Source: Hofstenia miamia (lineage: Eukaryota > Xenacoelomorpha > Acoela). Taken from it: a DNA stretch of 64,000 nt. The notes under the pieces were generated by a model, which was not told the origin of the DNA, did not search any database, and worked only from the letters and a program-made list of their open reading frames with translations. Position 1 is the stretch's first letter. Every line of letters starts with the position of its first letter. The stretch spans positions 726,794 through 790,793 of the forward strand of contig SCFE01000061.1 of assembly GCA_004352715.1 (NCBI GenBank), read 5' to 3'. A program made the position numbers and the translations under genes. Of this stretch, positions 31,700-44,405 are shown one piece after another.

Positions 31700-34600
31700 T
31701 ATATACTGATACATATGCGATTAATACATTTAATTATTCTATGTCTATGCGCAGAATATATTATTTTGAGTGAAAGTTTATAATTCTGCAATTTATTAAT
31801 AAAACACTACACAAATTTATCTCTATGGCTATTTTTGCTAAGTATTCAAGTTAAAGGTTAAACAGCTTTAACTTCCATATGTAAGCATGTAAATTTATGA
31901 ATAGTAAATTTAATATTCAAATTCTACGCTATGCCTTTGAATGTATTTCTCGATGCTTTTGGGTAAAATTATTTTTTGTCAATTAATTTTGCTCTATTTA
32001 GATTCATTTTTGGAGATGTGCCACTAAACAAAAAGTCTGGTATGAATGGTGTGTCACCTCTCCAGTAGTCTCTGAGATACACAACCCCAATGGTCGCTCA
32101 TACTTTATTGGGAAATGATTGATTTGTGCAATTCTACATTTGTTACTTCTCCAATAGAATTATTCGTTGTCATCATTTTTACATTTTAAAAAAGACACAA
32201 ATAACCATTTCGTTGCAAAATTAAACTAGATTGTCAGTTGTCAAGCTTCTTTAATTTACGAAAAATGGACAAATCAATATAAGTTTACGCTAATAGAAAA
32301 TAAACAATCGCTACTATTGACGCTATTCAAGACTTGCTTATAGGCAGAGCTATCGTGGGTATGTTAATGCATATGTGGTTTCTGTTGATATGGAGATGTT
32401 GAATCGAATTTGATACACATGAGTTTTGTAGAGGTGATTGGGTATTACGAGATATGGGAGAAAGATTAGTATACTATATTGCCCTATAAATCTGCCTAAT
32501 AGTGCTTTTTTTCATGAAAACCTTCAGTGAATGCTAAAAGTTGCATGAGTGCTGAAAGTTTTGTTGTAAGAACCAACATCTAAATACTTCAAGTTTCAAA
32601 AAGTGATGATTGACAATTAGTTATTTTTCTGACGAAAAGTTTTGTTTTGTAAAGATTTATCATTATAAGAAGGGCTTCTGAGCAGTTGCTTCTGTGCTGG
32701 GGCACATTCCCATAAAAAATTAGCTCTGGCTCAGGAGTTGTTGGATATTAGTAGTAATATATAAACAGATCCCTGGTCACAAAGTGACCTTTTGTCCTCT
32801 GCTGATTCATCGATATTGGAGGAGTAGTTTTAGTTAGTCATCTCTACTTGACAGGCGCTAATGTATTTTTCGACAACTGCTAATTGATTCATCTCAGTTT
32901 TTTAATTGATTTTCATGGTGATTCATATACATGTTAGGGCCAATTTAGTTTACACTGTTTTGATATAATGACTAATTTCATTGTTTGTTAATATACATGG
33001 CTATATCACATGTTACAATTGCTTGCATAAATTACATTGCATTTTGTTAATATACCTCATTATCACATGTTACACTCGCTTGCATACATTACATCACATT
33101 TGTGATTATATATTGTTGGCTAATTTTACAGCACTTTGTTGGAACACACATATTACAGACTAATTTTCCATTACATGTAAAGACTACACAACGCAATGTC
33201 AAACCACTATGACGTTTATCATGTTTTCCATAATTTCGAAAAGCTTACATGTACAACGTTTATCTCGTGTTCGGGAATTTTTTCAAAAAGTCTACATTTT
33301 GTTTTTCAAAACACGCTATTTTAATTTAAAAAAACAACATTTTGTTTCTAAGCAAACATACTATTTGAACATGCTTTGATAATACAAATGGAAAATATTA
33401 AACAGTTAAACAAAAAGGAGATCGCAATTCAATGTAATAAAAAATGCTTAGAATTTTTAGACATTAGTAAAAATGTATTGGAGAGTATGTGTTAAAAAAC
33501 AAAACTAGTTTTAAACTATTTTGTTAATACATCTGGAATAATTTTAAACAAAAAGAGATTTGATAATAAAAATACTTAGAATTTTATAGACATTGTCTAG
33601 TTTACATGTTAAAAACGAATTTCATCAATTTCCAAAATATAAAACCAGATATTTAAGTGAGCATGGTAAAGTCCACATTTTAAAAACAAGACAAAATACA
33701 TGTATATTATACATGTTCCACTTATGATGGTAAATTACACTATTAAATTTGTCTATTGTATTAGTTTATCATCGCCAATGTTGATATGAGTTCATATATT
33801 GTCATCAACCACTGTCTTCATTTCCCATGCACAGATAATTTTTGATAAGAATTGTTCATCTGATGGGAGAGTCGAGAATCATATGATGTCCAACAAAATA
33901 TATCTAAGCATTGGTATAAGAGTTATGTATAGACACTCTCTTTTGACATATTAAATATTAAATTAACACAGTATTATTGTAAGCCAGTTTCTTAGTAAGT
34001 ATTTTCTGGTTAACAATGTTTATTCACACTTAATAATATTTTCTTATATAAATTATTTTCATCATTTTTGTTTAGTAATTAATTAAAACTTGTGATAATT
34101 ATGGTGTTTGATATGTATTTCCTTACAAATTTACTAACACTATTTTGATATTGAAAATTTTAATGAGTTTTTCACAAACAAATTTACTAATTGATATTAT
34201 TGTTGATGATGAAACCTATAATAAATGCAGAAGTGTATTTTTGTTTGTAATTTTAAGCAAACAATAATTTTTTACTAATTGAAACATTTTTCATGATTTA
34301 CTAACAATATTTGATGTAGTAAAATGTAATATCCATAAAATATATATTTTTGTTTTGTAATTTAAGCAAATGATAATTTTAGCATTTACATATTTTTTAA
34401 GAATTTTACTAATGGTATTGTAACTCATGATAAAAGAGGGACTCTATGTTAAACAGTTTAATTTTACAATTTTGTGTTTGAGATATATTTTTGCAAAACA
34501 TGAATTTTTTTACTTATTTGCTAATCCATCTTGTGATAAATGCAATAATTCGTCTTATAATTTAAGCAAATGATAATTTTAGCATTTCCATGTTTTTTAA

Positions 34601-34774
34601 AGAATTTTACTAATGGCATTGTAACACATAATAAAAGAGAGACTTTACATTAAACATAGATAATTTTACATAATTTAGTGAAAAAATAATCTATATGTAA
34701 TAATGTTCTAAATTTAATTACATGGGTGATGTTAATAATAATAGCATTTAGTATTCTACATGTCTAAATAAAAC
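31700..34774. other. AT-rich DNA, no gene seen
   Basis: Three kilobases with dense stops in all frames, many ACATGTTA and TTACATGT words near 32980-33180, and long A/T homopolymer-like stretches at 33300-34750. I could assign no mobile element or coding exon. Confidence 0.6.
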
Positions 34775-35774
34775 NNNNNNNNNNNNNNNNNNNNNNNNNN
34801 NNNNNNNNNNNNNNNNNNNNNNNNNNNNNNNNNNNNNNNNNNNNNNNNNNNNNNNNNNNNNNNNNNNNNNNNNNNNNNNNNNNNNNNNNNNNNNNNNNNN
34901 NNNNNNNNNNNNNNNNNNNNNNNNNNNNNNNNNNNNNNNNNNNNNNNNNNNNNNNNNNNNNNNNNNNNNNNNNNNNNNNNNNNNNNNNNNNNNNNNNNNN
35001 NNNNNNNNNNNNNNNNNNNNNNNNNNNNNNNNNNNNNNNNNNNNNNNNNNNNNNNNNNNNNNNNNNNNNNNNNNNNNNNNNNNNNNNNNNNNNNNNNNNN
35101 NNNNNNNNNNNNNNNNNNNNNNNNNNNNNNNNNNNNNNNNNNNNNNNNNNNNNNNNNNNNNNNNNNNNNNNNNNNNNNNNNNNNNNNNNNNNNNNNNNNN
35201 NNNNNNNNNNNNNNNNNNNNNNNNNNNNNNNNNNNNNNNNNNNNNNNNNNNNNNNNNNNNNNNNNNNNNNNNNNNNNNNNNNNNNNNNNNNNNNNNNNNN
35301 NNNNNNNNNNNNNNNNNNNNNNNNNNNNNNNNNNNNNNNNNNNNNNNNNNNNNNNNNNNNNNNNNNNNNNNNNNNNNNNNNNNNNNNNNNNNNNNNNNNN
35401 NNNNNNNNNNNNNNNNNNNNNNNNNNNNNNNNNNNNNNNNNNNNNNNNNNNNNNNNNNNNNNNNNNNNNNNNNNNNNNNNNNNNNNNNNNNNNNNNNNNN
35501 NNNNNNNNNNNNNNNNNNNNNNNNNNNNNNNNNNNNNNNNNNNNNNNNNNNNNNNNNNNNNNNNNNNNNNNNNNNNNNNNNNNNNNNNNNNNNNNNNNNN
35601 NNNNNNNNNNNNNNNNNNNNNNNNNNNNNNNNNNNNNNNNNNNNNNNNNNNNNNNNNNNNNNNNNNNNNNNNNNNNNNNNNNNNNNNNNNNNNNNNNNNN
35701 NNNNNNNNNNNNNNNNNNNNNNNNNNNNNNNNNNNNNNNNNNNNNNNNNNNNNNNNNNNNNNNNNNNNNNNNNN
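34775..35774. other. Assembly gap, 1000 N
   Basis: Exactly 1000 N, a default-size gap placed just before a LINE fragment. Confidence 0.99.
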
Positions 35775-36814
35775 GTACACCTCTTCTGAATGCCCATTCT
35801 CTAATCACTGTTTTACATCTATCAAATTTCAAACTTCTAATTCAACCCCAAAAATTACCATGAAATGGATTAAAACTCATGAAAAGTGTATTGAAAATAT
35901 TAATAATTTTAAATCATCCCTCTCATCAGAAAATTGATTTCCTGTATATTCTGCAGCAAATATAAATGAAATGCTAAAAAATTTCTCAGATCATTTTTGA
36001 ATTTTATCTCAACAGATTTTGCCCTGAAAGAAAAATAATGGTTAAATCCACAACCAAGACCAAAGCAAACAATACGTTTTTTAACAAAACCGGGATATCT
36101 GACGCTTGCAAAGCTTTGATTCCCGAAAAGAACAAAGCATATAAATATTTTATAAATTCTCGAACTAACAAGAACTTTGCTGCCTATAAAAAGGCCAGAA
36201 ATGCCTCGAATATTGCATCTCGTAGGCATTCAATGAATTTATCAAAAATGAGTATACGCGTCTTCCAAATGAAAAGTCAAAATGGAAACTAATAAAAGAA
36301 ATCACAAATTATAAGCGATCTAAATCAAACTCAATTGATGTGGTTAAAGATCGAAATGGAAATAATCTTACCGACAATTTAGGAATTTTCTAATGAATTA
36401 AACAAGACTTTTGTCAACTTAGGAAAATACAACGGCCCTCTTATTAAATACAAAAACCTCTCACAAAAAATCTTTGCACCTGAATTTTATTTCCGATTCT
36501 GAACTACCTATGAAATTATTAAATCGATTCTTAAGCTTAAGACCAACAAATCCTTCAATTGCCACTAATTATGGACCAATTTCAATTACTTCTCCAATAA
36601 GTAAAATATTCGAACAATTATTACATAACCAAATAATTGAACATTTTAATAAGTATAATTTATTATCAAATACCCAATTTGGATTTCCCAAAAATTTTTT
36701 CAACAACTGATGCACTATTACATGCTACTGAAAAATGGAGAGCATCACTAGATTCTAGTAAATTTGTAGCTATAGCTTGTTTAGATCTCTCAAAAGTCTT
36801 TGATTCGATTAATC
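35775..36814 (+). pseudogene. Jockey/CR1-like LINE, copy 1: pre-RT linker and start of RT
   Basis: Non-LTR retrotransposon pol. The stretch 36038-36292 encodes a Lys-rich linker (ALIPEKNKAYKYFINSR), typical of the region between endonuclease and RT. From 36474 the RT begins: YGPISITSPISKIFEQLLHN (the YRPISLL...K(V/I)xE block), NLLSNTQFGF (the QxGF motif), then IACLDLSKVFDSIN (motif A with catalytic Asp) running into the gap. Frameshifts near 36290, 36400 and 36700 and several stops make it a pseudogene. No endonuclease domain is visible upstream because of the preceding gap. Confidence 0.8.
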
Positions 36815-37814
36815 NNNNNNNNNNNNNNNNNNNNNNNNNNNNNNNNNNNNNNNNNNNNNNNNNNNNNNNNNNNNNNNNNNNNNNNNNNNNNNNNNNNNNN
36901 NNNNNNNNNNNNNNNNNNNNNNNNNNNNNNNNNNNNNNNNNNNNNNNNNNNNNNNNNNNNNNNNNNNNNNNNNNNNNNNNNNNNNNNNNNNNNNNNNNNN
37001 NNNNNNNNNNNNNNNNNNNNNNNNNNNNNNNNNNNNNNNNNNNNNNNNNNNNNNNNNNNNNNNNNNNNNNNNNNNNNNNNNNNNNNNNNNNNNNNNNNNN
37101 NNNNNNNNNNNNNNNNNNNNNNNNNNNNNNNNNNNNNNNNNNNNNNNNNNNNNNNNNNNNNNNNNNNNNNNNNNNNNNNNNNNNNNNNNNNNNNNNNNNN
37201 NNNNNNNNNNNNNNNNNNNNNNNNNNNNNNNNNNNNNNNNNNNNNNNNNNNNNNNNNNNNNNNNNNNNNNNNNNNNNNNNNNNNNNNNNNNNNNNNNNNN
37301 NNNNNNNNNNNNNNNNNNNNNNNNNNNNNNNNNNNNNNNNNNNNNNNNNNNNNNNNNNNNNNNNNNNNNNNNNNNNNNNNNNNNNNNNNNNNNNNNNNNN
37401 NNNNNNNNNNNNNNNNNNNNNNNNNNNNNNNNNNNNNNNNNNNNNNNNNNNNNNNNNNNNNNNNNNNNNNNNNNNNNNNNNNNNNNNNNNNNNNNNNNNN
37501 NNNNNNNNNNNNNNNNNNNNNNNNNNNNNNNNNNNNNNNNNNNNNNNNNNNNNNNNNNNNNNNNNNNNNNNNNNNNNNNNNNNNNNNNNNNNNNNNNNNN
37601 NNNNNNNNNNNNNNNNNNNNNNNNNNNNNNNNNNNNNNNNNNNNNNNNNNNNNNNNNNNNNNNNNNNNNNNNNNNNNNNNNNNNNNNNNNNNNNNNNNNN
37701 NNNNNNNNNNNNNNNNNNNNNNNNNNNNNNNNNNNNNNNNNNNNNNNNNNNNNNNNNNNNNNNNNNNNNNNNNNNNNNNNNNNNNNNNNNNNNNNNNNNN
37801 NNNNNNNNNNNNNN
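36815..37814. other. Assembly gap, 1000 N, inside LINE sequence
   Basis: Exactly 1000 N. RT motif A occurs on both sides, so the flanks are not two halves of one element. Confidence 0.99.
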
Positions 37815-38900
37815 GAGATCAAAACTAGATAGGAATGAAAAAATATATATAGCATCATTAGATATTTCAAAGGCATTTAATTCAATAAACCATTCTATTT
37901 TATTTGAAAAGTTAAAGCAGATTTATAATTTTAGTGATTCATTAATAGAATTATTAAATAGTTACTTAAGTAATAAATATCAGTATGTGAAACTCAACGA
38001 AGAAATATCAAATTCATTAGAAATAAACCATGGAGTACCACAAGGATCAGTACTGGATCCATTACTATTTAAGTTACATGTAAATGATATGGATCAGCAC
38101 ATTAATAGTAATCATGTACAATTTGCAGTTGATACTCTCAATTATTGTAATGATATTTTAACTTTACAAAAAAATGTCGAGAAATTACAATCATTCTTTA
38201 ATAATTTGTTAATACCAAATATTGAAAAAACTTTATTTATGGTAATTTAGAATAAAAGAAATGAATCAACATTAGAAAGTATTAAAATATGTAACAACGT
38301 CATTCAGTAATCGCCAAAAACGAAATATTTGGGAGTAATCATTGATAATACATTAAATTTTAGGGACGAGAGAAACAACATCATAAAGAAAATGGCGCAT
38401 GGTATAAAATCAATTCAAAAAATTGGAAAATTTATACCAATAGAATGGTGGACAATACCACCTTGTTCTATCCCATTTTTTGTACTCATCTTGTTTATTA
38501 ATGAACTTAAAGAAAAAATGCAAAATTGAAATTAGAGAAAGTATTCTAAATTGGGAATAAACATAATTAGTAACAAAAATAAAAAAGAAATAATGTGTAA
38601 ATATCATCTAAGATCATTAGAAGCTCTTTAAAATATTAGATGCTTATCGATATATTGGAAAAGAAAATCGAACATTGCAAATCATTTAAATCAAACAATA
38701 TTTGGTACAACTCTGTATAAAGTAATGAAGAACGGATTGCTAAATTATTCCATATCGCTATGAAACAAATTGGATTACAGAACAAGAAGTGAAAAAAATT
38801 ATACAATATTTAAGAAGTTGAAAAATATGATTACACAACAAAATATCAATTATCTGACTAATTATAGAATAAGATGTGCAACTCAAGAACAATAAGCAAA
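37815..38900 (+). pseudogene. Jockey/CR1-like LINE, copy 2: RT core and C-terminus
   Basis: Open from the gap to 38250: IASLDISKAFNSINHSILF (motif A), then NHGVPQGSVLDPLLF (motif B, the GVPQGS(V/I)LGP block with Gly replaced by Asp), then HVQFAVDTLNY where the catalytic box should be (Y/F)ADD. The first Asp of that box is Val. Downstream, KYLGVIIDNTLNFRD at 38320-38370 is the usual post-catalytic motif, followed by a stop-ridden C-terminal region (WKRKSNIANHLNQ) to about 38900. It is catalytically dead. The 3' part is repeated at 39585-39960. Confidence 0.85.
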
Positions 38901-38929
38901 AATATTTTTTAAATTATATGTAATTTGTA

Positions 38930-39584
38930 AACGTAACCAAGAAACAAACATTTACTGACATAACTAAGCACATATGAAGAAAGTTGCATTATTTATGTTC
39001 TTAATAAGTTTGTAAACTTAATACATGTATATGTACATGAGAACTTAAATATATGTTGTTCCTTGCAGGCTTGCCTTGGTCGCATGGGGTTAGACATTAC
39101 ATCTTTGATAAAAACGAAAAATCAGATCAAAATAAAAGTAAATGAATATGAATTTGTTTTGTTATAAGAAAGTTATTTGCAGTAATACAAGATAAACAAT
39201 AAAAGACAAGTCTGGGCAATAATAAATTACATCACGTGAGAAGTATTTAATGCGTTGAGAATGAGTTGTTATTATAGGCGTCAATTTGACGGTTAGTGAG
39301 GGTTCTAGTATTATTGCATTGTAACTTATTTACAAACGGGCATTTTCTAAAAATAATTTGCTGAGCCCACCAGACAATTAAAAGTCATGATGTATGATAC
39401 TGTTTTAACTTAATGTTAAACTACTATATTATAAAGAAAATTTAAAACCGTCAAATTGACGGTTTTGGTTGTTCTAGTCCTCATGCAAAATAACTTCTGA
39501 AAATTAACCTTATTATAATGCAAAGCACTAATTTTATTCAATAAACAAATGTACTTTATAATATAATTAGTTGTACCTATTTAA
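38930..39584. other. AT-rich DNA with two CGTCAAATTGACGG-type palindromes
   Basis: Two near-identical palindromes, CGTCAATTTGACGG (39279-39292) and CCGTCAAATTGACGG (39448-39462), are each followed after about 10-12 bases by GTTCTAGT. The same arrangement forms the right end of the piggyBac-like MITE at 57541-57853. Here the TTAA is not preserved, so these may be two decayed right ends in direct orientation. Confidence 0.4.
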
Positions 39585-39960
39585 ATGGGAATAAACATAA
39601 TTAGTGAGAAAATTATAAAAAATGGTAAAATGCCATCTAAAATGATTGAAATTCTTCAAAATTTCTGATGTTTATCGTTGTTTTGGAAAAGAAGACGTAA
39701 CATTTCTACTTACTTAAATCTAAAAACTATTAAATTTAGTAAAACAAAGTATTATAGAATATTAATTAGGAGTGGATTCATAAATTATTCAAGATCGCTA
39801 TAGATAAAATTGAATTACAATACAAGAAATGTGAAAAAATATATTCATTATTTAAGAAAAAGTTGAAAAATAAGGTGTAGAGAAAAATATCAATTACCTG
39901 ACCAATTACAGATAAGATTTACAACTCTTGAATAAAAGTGGAAAATATTTATTAATGTAT
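39585..39960 (+). repeat. Second copy of the LINE C-terminal region
   Basis: It begins GGGAATAAACATAATTAGT, as at 38553, and parallels 38553-38920 in order (TATCGxTxxxTTGGAAAAGAA, AACTATTAAATTT, GGATTxxTAAATTATTC, ATTGAATTACA, CAATTACCTGACCAATTA). Stops are frequent. It is a diverged tail of the same LINE family. Confidence 0.6.
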
Positions 39961-41349
39961 ATTAGGGTTGTCCACATTTTGGTAATGGTTGAAAAGTTGT
40001 TTGAACAATCTGATGTGGTGAAGCTTTGCTTTAAAATCGCTGTGCAAAAAAAAATTTAAACCGATTGAATTTTAGATTCACCTCAAAACGATGAAATTTT
40101 GCAATCAAAATTGCAGTAATTTTAAGAATTCCCGTTGCCAAATATAATTTTGTTAACATCTTGCCTTATTTCCAGCACTTAGAGACTAAATCAACAAAAT
40201 ATCATTGAAAAGATGCCTTAGCATTGTCAGCAAACAGTTGTATCATTGATGACGTCTCTGTGACATTTGGGAAATCCCCAAACAACCTTTTTCCAGAACC
40301 TTTAATTTTAAATGTTTTCTTTGCTTATTGAGTTATGCAATTCAATGCTGTTTTTCCTAAGTTCATTGGATTTTGATAAAATTAAATCACTAATGATGAC
40401 AAATGCGCAGCAAGAAAACATCTTTGCCAAATATTTAACCATAGAACTACTACATGTCTGCAGACGTAGAGTAAAAAAACATATATTCAAATAAAAATAC
40501 AACATCAGGTATTAACAAAAGTATCAGTAAGTAAGTTTATTCTATATGCATTCTAACTCAATTGATCTTTGAAAAATTATTTTGACATGTTTGATTTTTC
40601 GATAGTAACCTTTTCAATGACGTTTTGATTTCCTGAAAATTCTAAGAAAATTTTATCAATGATCTTTTGCAATTTAATCTCTAAATGCTGAAAATAATGC
40701 AAAATTTTAAAATGATTTGAAAATCTATTTGCTTAAATAGGCCTAAATATTCTCCGCATTCTTCTCTTGCACTGTTCTTCATAATTATTCTAACGTTTTT
40801 AATGTTTCTCCTTAGTCATGTTAAATTTTCGGAATATCGCATTTTTTCCATTAATACACAATCCTGCTTTGTGCAAAATAGTTGAATTTCCCAAGTACTC
40901 TTCAATGGTTCTACTCAGTATTAAGTTAAGAATGTATACTGAAATTTGATTGTTTGTCTCTCATGCCCTAACCTTAGATACGTAAATGTCATTGCGGTTT
41001 AAACATGGAGGTCATACTCACTCACTCCTACAAACCATGAAGATTTGTCAGCAGGTAATGCAAAGATGGAACAATGGGAAGAAGATGTTCTTTCTTGCCT
41101 CATGAAATAAATCGTTAATCTTTGGTAAAGGTCATACATCCTTCATGACGTCATTAGGTTTCCAGTGACCAAATAAAAATTTTGTATTTTTCTTTTGATT
41201 TTCAATTACAATTGGTGTCATGTAGGGACTCTCACTTGATTCAATTATGCTGTTGCTTAGCGATTCTTTTCGCTCTTTATTACTAACCCAAGTAATAATA
41301 TTAATATATTTCACAAATGCGCAAGTTTTACAAGAAATAATATAATAGT
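39961..41349. other. AT-rich DNA, no gene seen
   Basis: Nothing recognised. ORFs of about 60 codons at 40312-40505 overlap on both strands and look random. Confidence 0.6.
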
Positions 41350-41900
41350 GTAGAGTGTCCCAAAAATATCTTATTTCATTTGTTTTCTATTTTGTCTAAT
41401 GAATTCGTATTGTGTTGTGCTCTTAGTAACTGATAGTTCGATGGACAGAATTTTGCTTGCTACTTTTATTGTCTTGTGATCTGTATAAGGAAATATATAA
41501 ACATTTTTCTGCCCTTACACGAAATAAGCAAATTTAAATATTTCGTTACTGTAATCTAATAATAAAGGGTGATGGCATTCAAGAAATGAACAATGCACCA
41601 GTACATATGACAAGATGCTGGAGCCATCAAACGTCGAATGCATCTCATTATTCAGAAAGGGGCTAATTATGTTAAGCGATGCTCAACGATATAATTTACT
41701 CATTGTGATTATTGTGTATTAAATTTTTTATCACCACTATATTGAATTTTCAATATCTATAGAGATCGCAGAAGAACTAAAAATGTAACAGAAAAATTCC
41801 TATTCATAGGACAGGACTGCATGTCATTAAAAAATCAAACCAGCGCTTTTTCACAATCTGAAATTGCAGACAACAGAATGAAATCTATTTATGGTACACC
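41350..41900. mobile_element. Possible Tc1/mariner-type MITE
   Basis: The left end AGAGTGTCCCAAAAATAT and the right end, read in reverse, CAGGGTGTACCATAAAT form an imperfect inverted repeat. The roughly 550 bases between them carry no ORF. Such GGTGT(A/C)CC termini are common in non-autonomous Tc1/mariner relatives. No target duplication could be confirmed. Confidence 0.35.
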
Positions 41901-41960
41901 CTGAATACATTAAAAATTACATGAGACACTGTTTTAAAAAATAAAATTTTTTTTTTAAAA

Positions 41961-43154
41961 ACACATGATTAAAATTAATTAGTTATTTTGTAAATTTATA
42001 GTGCAGTATTTTTGATATTAATTAATTAATTTGGCAAAACGGCACTAGACTAAATCGCTACTGCTAATTAAGGCAGAACTGCGTAATCAGCAGACGAACA
42101 GAAATTAAAGCGTTCGAAATTGTAAACAACTGGAATTAGCAGGTACTAGTTAAATATTTGATTGTTGTTAATTTTTCACTATAAAAATTGTGTAATTGAT
42201 CATTTTGTTGATGAATCTAATTTACTGGATTTACTTTACGTTTTTGTATCAGGTTACTTTACTTAATACAATGGAAAGCTAAACGTTCGAGCTTTCGGGT
42301 ATTCTAGATGGTGGTTCACGAATCCAGTTAACGGGTGCAGTGTATAGCCGGTGCTTACCTGAGAAGCTCTTAGGTTAGGTGTAGGAATAGGGGCTTTTAC
42401 TCATATTAGCTTTCCTATCGTTCGTTGTTCATGTTACAAAACTTATTACATTATGCTATTACATCTGTTTACATCAAGAAACATAGGAAATTACAAGATC
42501 TATTTGCCTCATTTTGAACAGAGTTTATTACATATGATTACTAGTGGATTGACGGACTATCAATTCATCCCTTTCACCATGACTGTATTGATTGTTCACA
42601 TGTACTCTAGGCCAGCATGTAATTATTTATATGTAAGGTTATTATATGTATGAACTCATAACAAGCTACTGCATCACGGTTGTGAGATTCCTTTATTAAA
42701 CAAATTCACCAATAACAAGAACAATCAATACATTAAATTAGTAAGGTATCAAACATTATCACCATTGTATTCATGCACACTATTCCATTACACTGAGTCA
42801 TCTAAGTTGTGGTTGGTGTCTCTATTGATGTGCCAGTATCGCATGGAAATGCTTGTTGTAGCATAAGTCTTCAATTCCTCTTTTGTGCTTTGTTGCAGGT
42901 TGGGTAAGCGTACCCTGAACTTTTGTACCCTCTGTCTCGTGTCTTGGAGCTAAAGTAACAGTCGTTAGTTTCGTATCAATAGTAGTTGATCAGATAATAA
43001 TATAATTATTTAACGGCTAAACGAAAAAACTGAAAGAAGAGAGATGGAGAATGGAGTCTGTCACCTACCATACTATCAGAGGAGGAAATAATTGTTATAG
43101 CAGCTCCTAAATTAAGTTAATAACTAATAGTATGAAGGTTGGCGAGATTCTACA
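41961..43154 (+). mobile_element. LTR, family 2, copy B (5'-truncated solo LTR)
   Basis: It aligns with copy C from ACACATGATTA onward (equivalent to 45268) and ends at TTCTACA like copy A, but no primer-binding site follows, so it is a solo, 5'-truncated LTR. The frame corresponding to the LTR ORF runs open from about 42370 to a TGA at 42653, then continues past it in the same phase for about 60 codons to the next stop. Confidence 0.75.
42453..42653 (+). pseudogene. LTR-embedded ORF, copy B (interrupted)
   Basis: Counterpart of the ORFs at 17334-17963 and 45718-46212. Blocks LIVHMYSRPACNYLYVRLLYV and, after one TGA, a NKNNQYIK segment match the other copies in the same reading phase. The TGA replaces an Arg/Gly codon of the other copies. 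Upstream of the ATG the same phase is open back to about 42370. No function is known. Confidence 0.3.
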
Positions 43155-44399
43155 ATATTTTTCCACAGTATGATTTTGTTTATTGGTACCCATTTCATAT
43201 TGTATAAATAGGTGTGATTATTTCATTTTTGTTCTCTTCAATTTATTCTCAGTAAATTTGTTTTACTTTTTATCTTGACTTATATTTTATTAAAGTTATG
43301 TGTTTCTAAATTTGTACATGTACTTGAAGGGCACCCAGATGAGGCACAACTTGAATGGCATTGTCCCTTTACCATAGGTTAGTTGTACAGCTAGGGTTTT
43401 TGTTGTATTGCATTTCATTCATAACTATAATTAACCTTTATTGCTATCACCAAAATTGAACAAGATGAGAGTTGCACTGAGTTTAGGTTTCACTCACTAT
43501 TTCTTCATTCTTTATCTTAATTAGGGCTCTAGTCTTATACAACTCTTTCTTAAAAGTTATCTGTATTGGGTTGGCCAAGTTTGGCCACTCTTCCATACCA
43601 TGGGTTCCTGTTTACTTTGAACTTTTATTAAGATAGTGTATAATTGTAGGAGGACTTAGTTATTTTGTAGCATTGGTAAATCCATGCTTCAACACAAAAC
43701 TCTCAGATGATTGGCAATTAGGACTGCTCACAGATTTTCATACTGATGCCATACTATTTTTCTAATTCAGTAACAATTAAGGTATGTAAGATCACTGTGA
43801 TGTAATTGCAGAGTTGACGTATTGATTCAATACTTTAATTTTCAAAGAGCCTTTTTTTGAAGGGAGGCGGTTTAAAGCCAAATTCTTTTATTAATTTTTT
43901 AATTGATTGTTTAAATATATATGGCTTTGCTTTGTATATGTAGTGTATTTGATGAGAATTTAAAATTGATTTCAACATTCAATTAGACAAATGATTATTT
44001 GTATTTTAAAAAGGATGTATTTAAACCAGGGTTACGCTTTAAATTATAAAGAACTTTATTTATCAATAATTGGGTCACCCATACTCAGTATTTTCAAGTC
44101 TAATTATGTAAAAATTCACAATTACTCTTTGTAAAATAATGACAAGAGATTGAAATGAAATATCAAAATATTTAGACAATTTCAACTATGACCAGTCTCT
44201 TAATCTCCTGAAATCAACTTTTAGAAATTTAGAATATGTACATAATATGGCCTAGTTCAAATTTCAACCATAAAGTGACAAAATTGATTCTTTTCTTATA
44301 CAGGTAATTGTTTTTAAAATTTTAGAAAAAAAATTATATATAATATCATTAGTTATGTATTGAAGTGCTATGCATTCTTTGCAGTCTACAACAAATTCC
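43155..44399. other. AT-rich DNA between LTR copy B and the GPCR exon
   Basis: No ORF or repeat recognised. It would be intron or 3' flank if the GPCR exon downstream belongs to a live gene on the minus strand. Confidence 0.5.
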
Positions 44400-44405
44400 C
44401 TTTAC

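Noticed and set aside
42300-42330. tRNA-like B-box word GGTTCACGAATCC in LTR family 2
   Set aside because: No A box at the right distance and no cloverleaf. The word lies inside a well-defined LTR.
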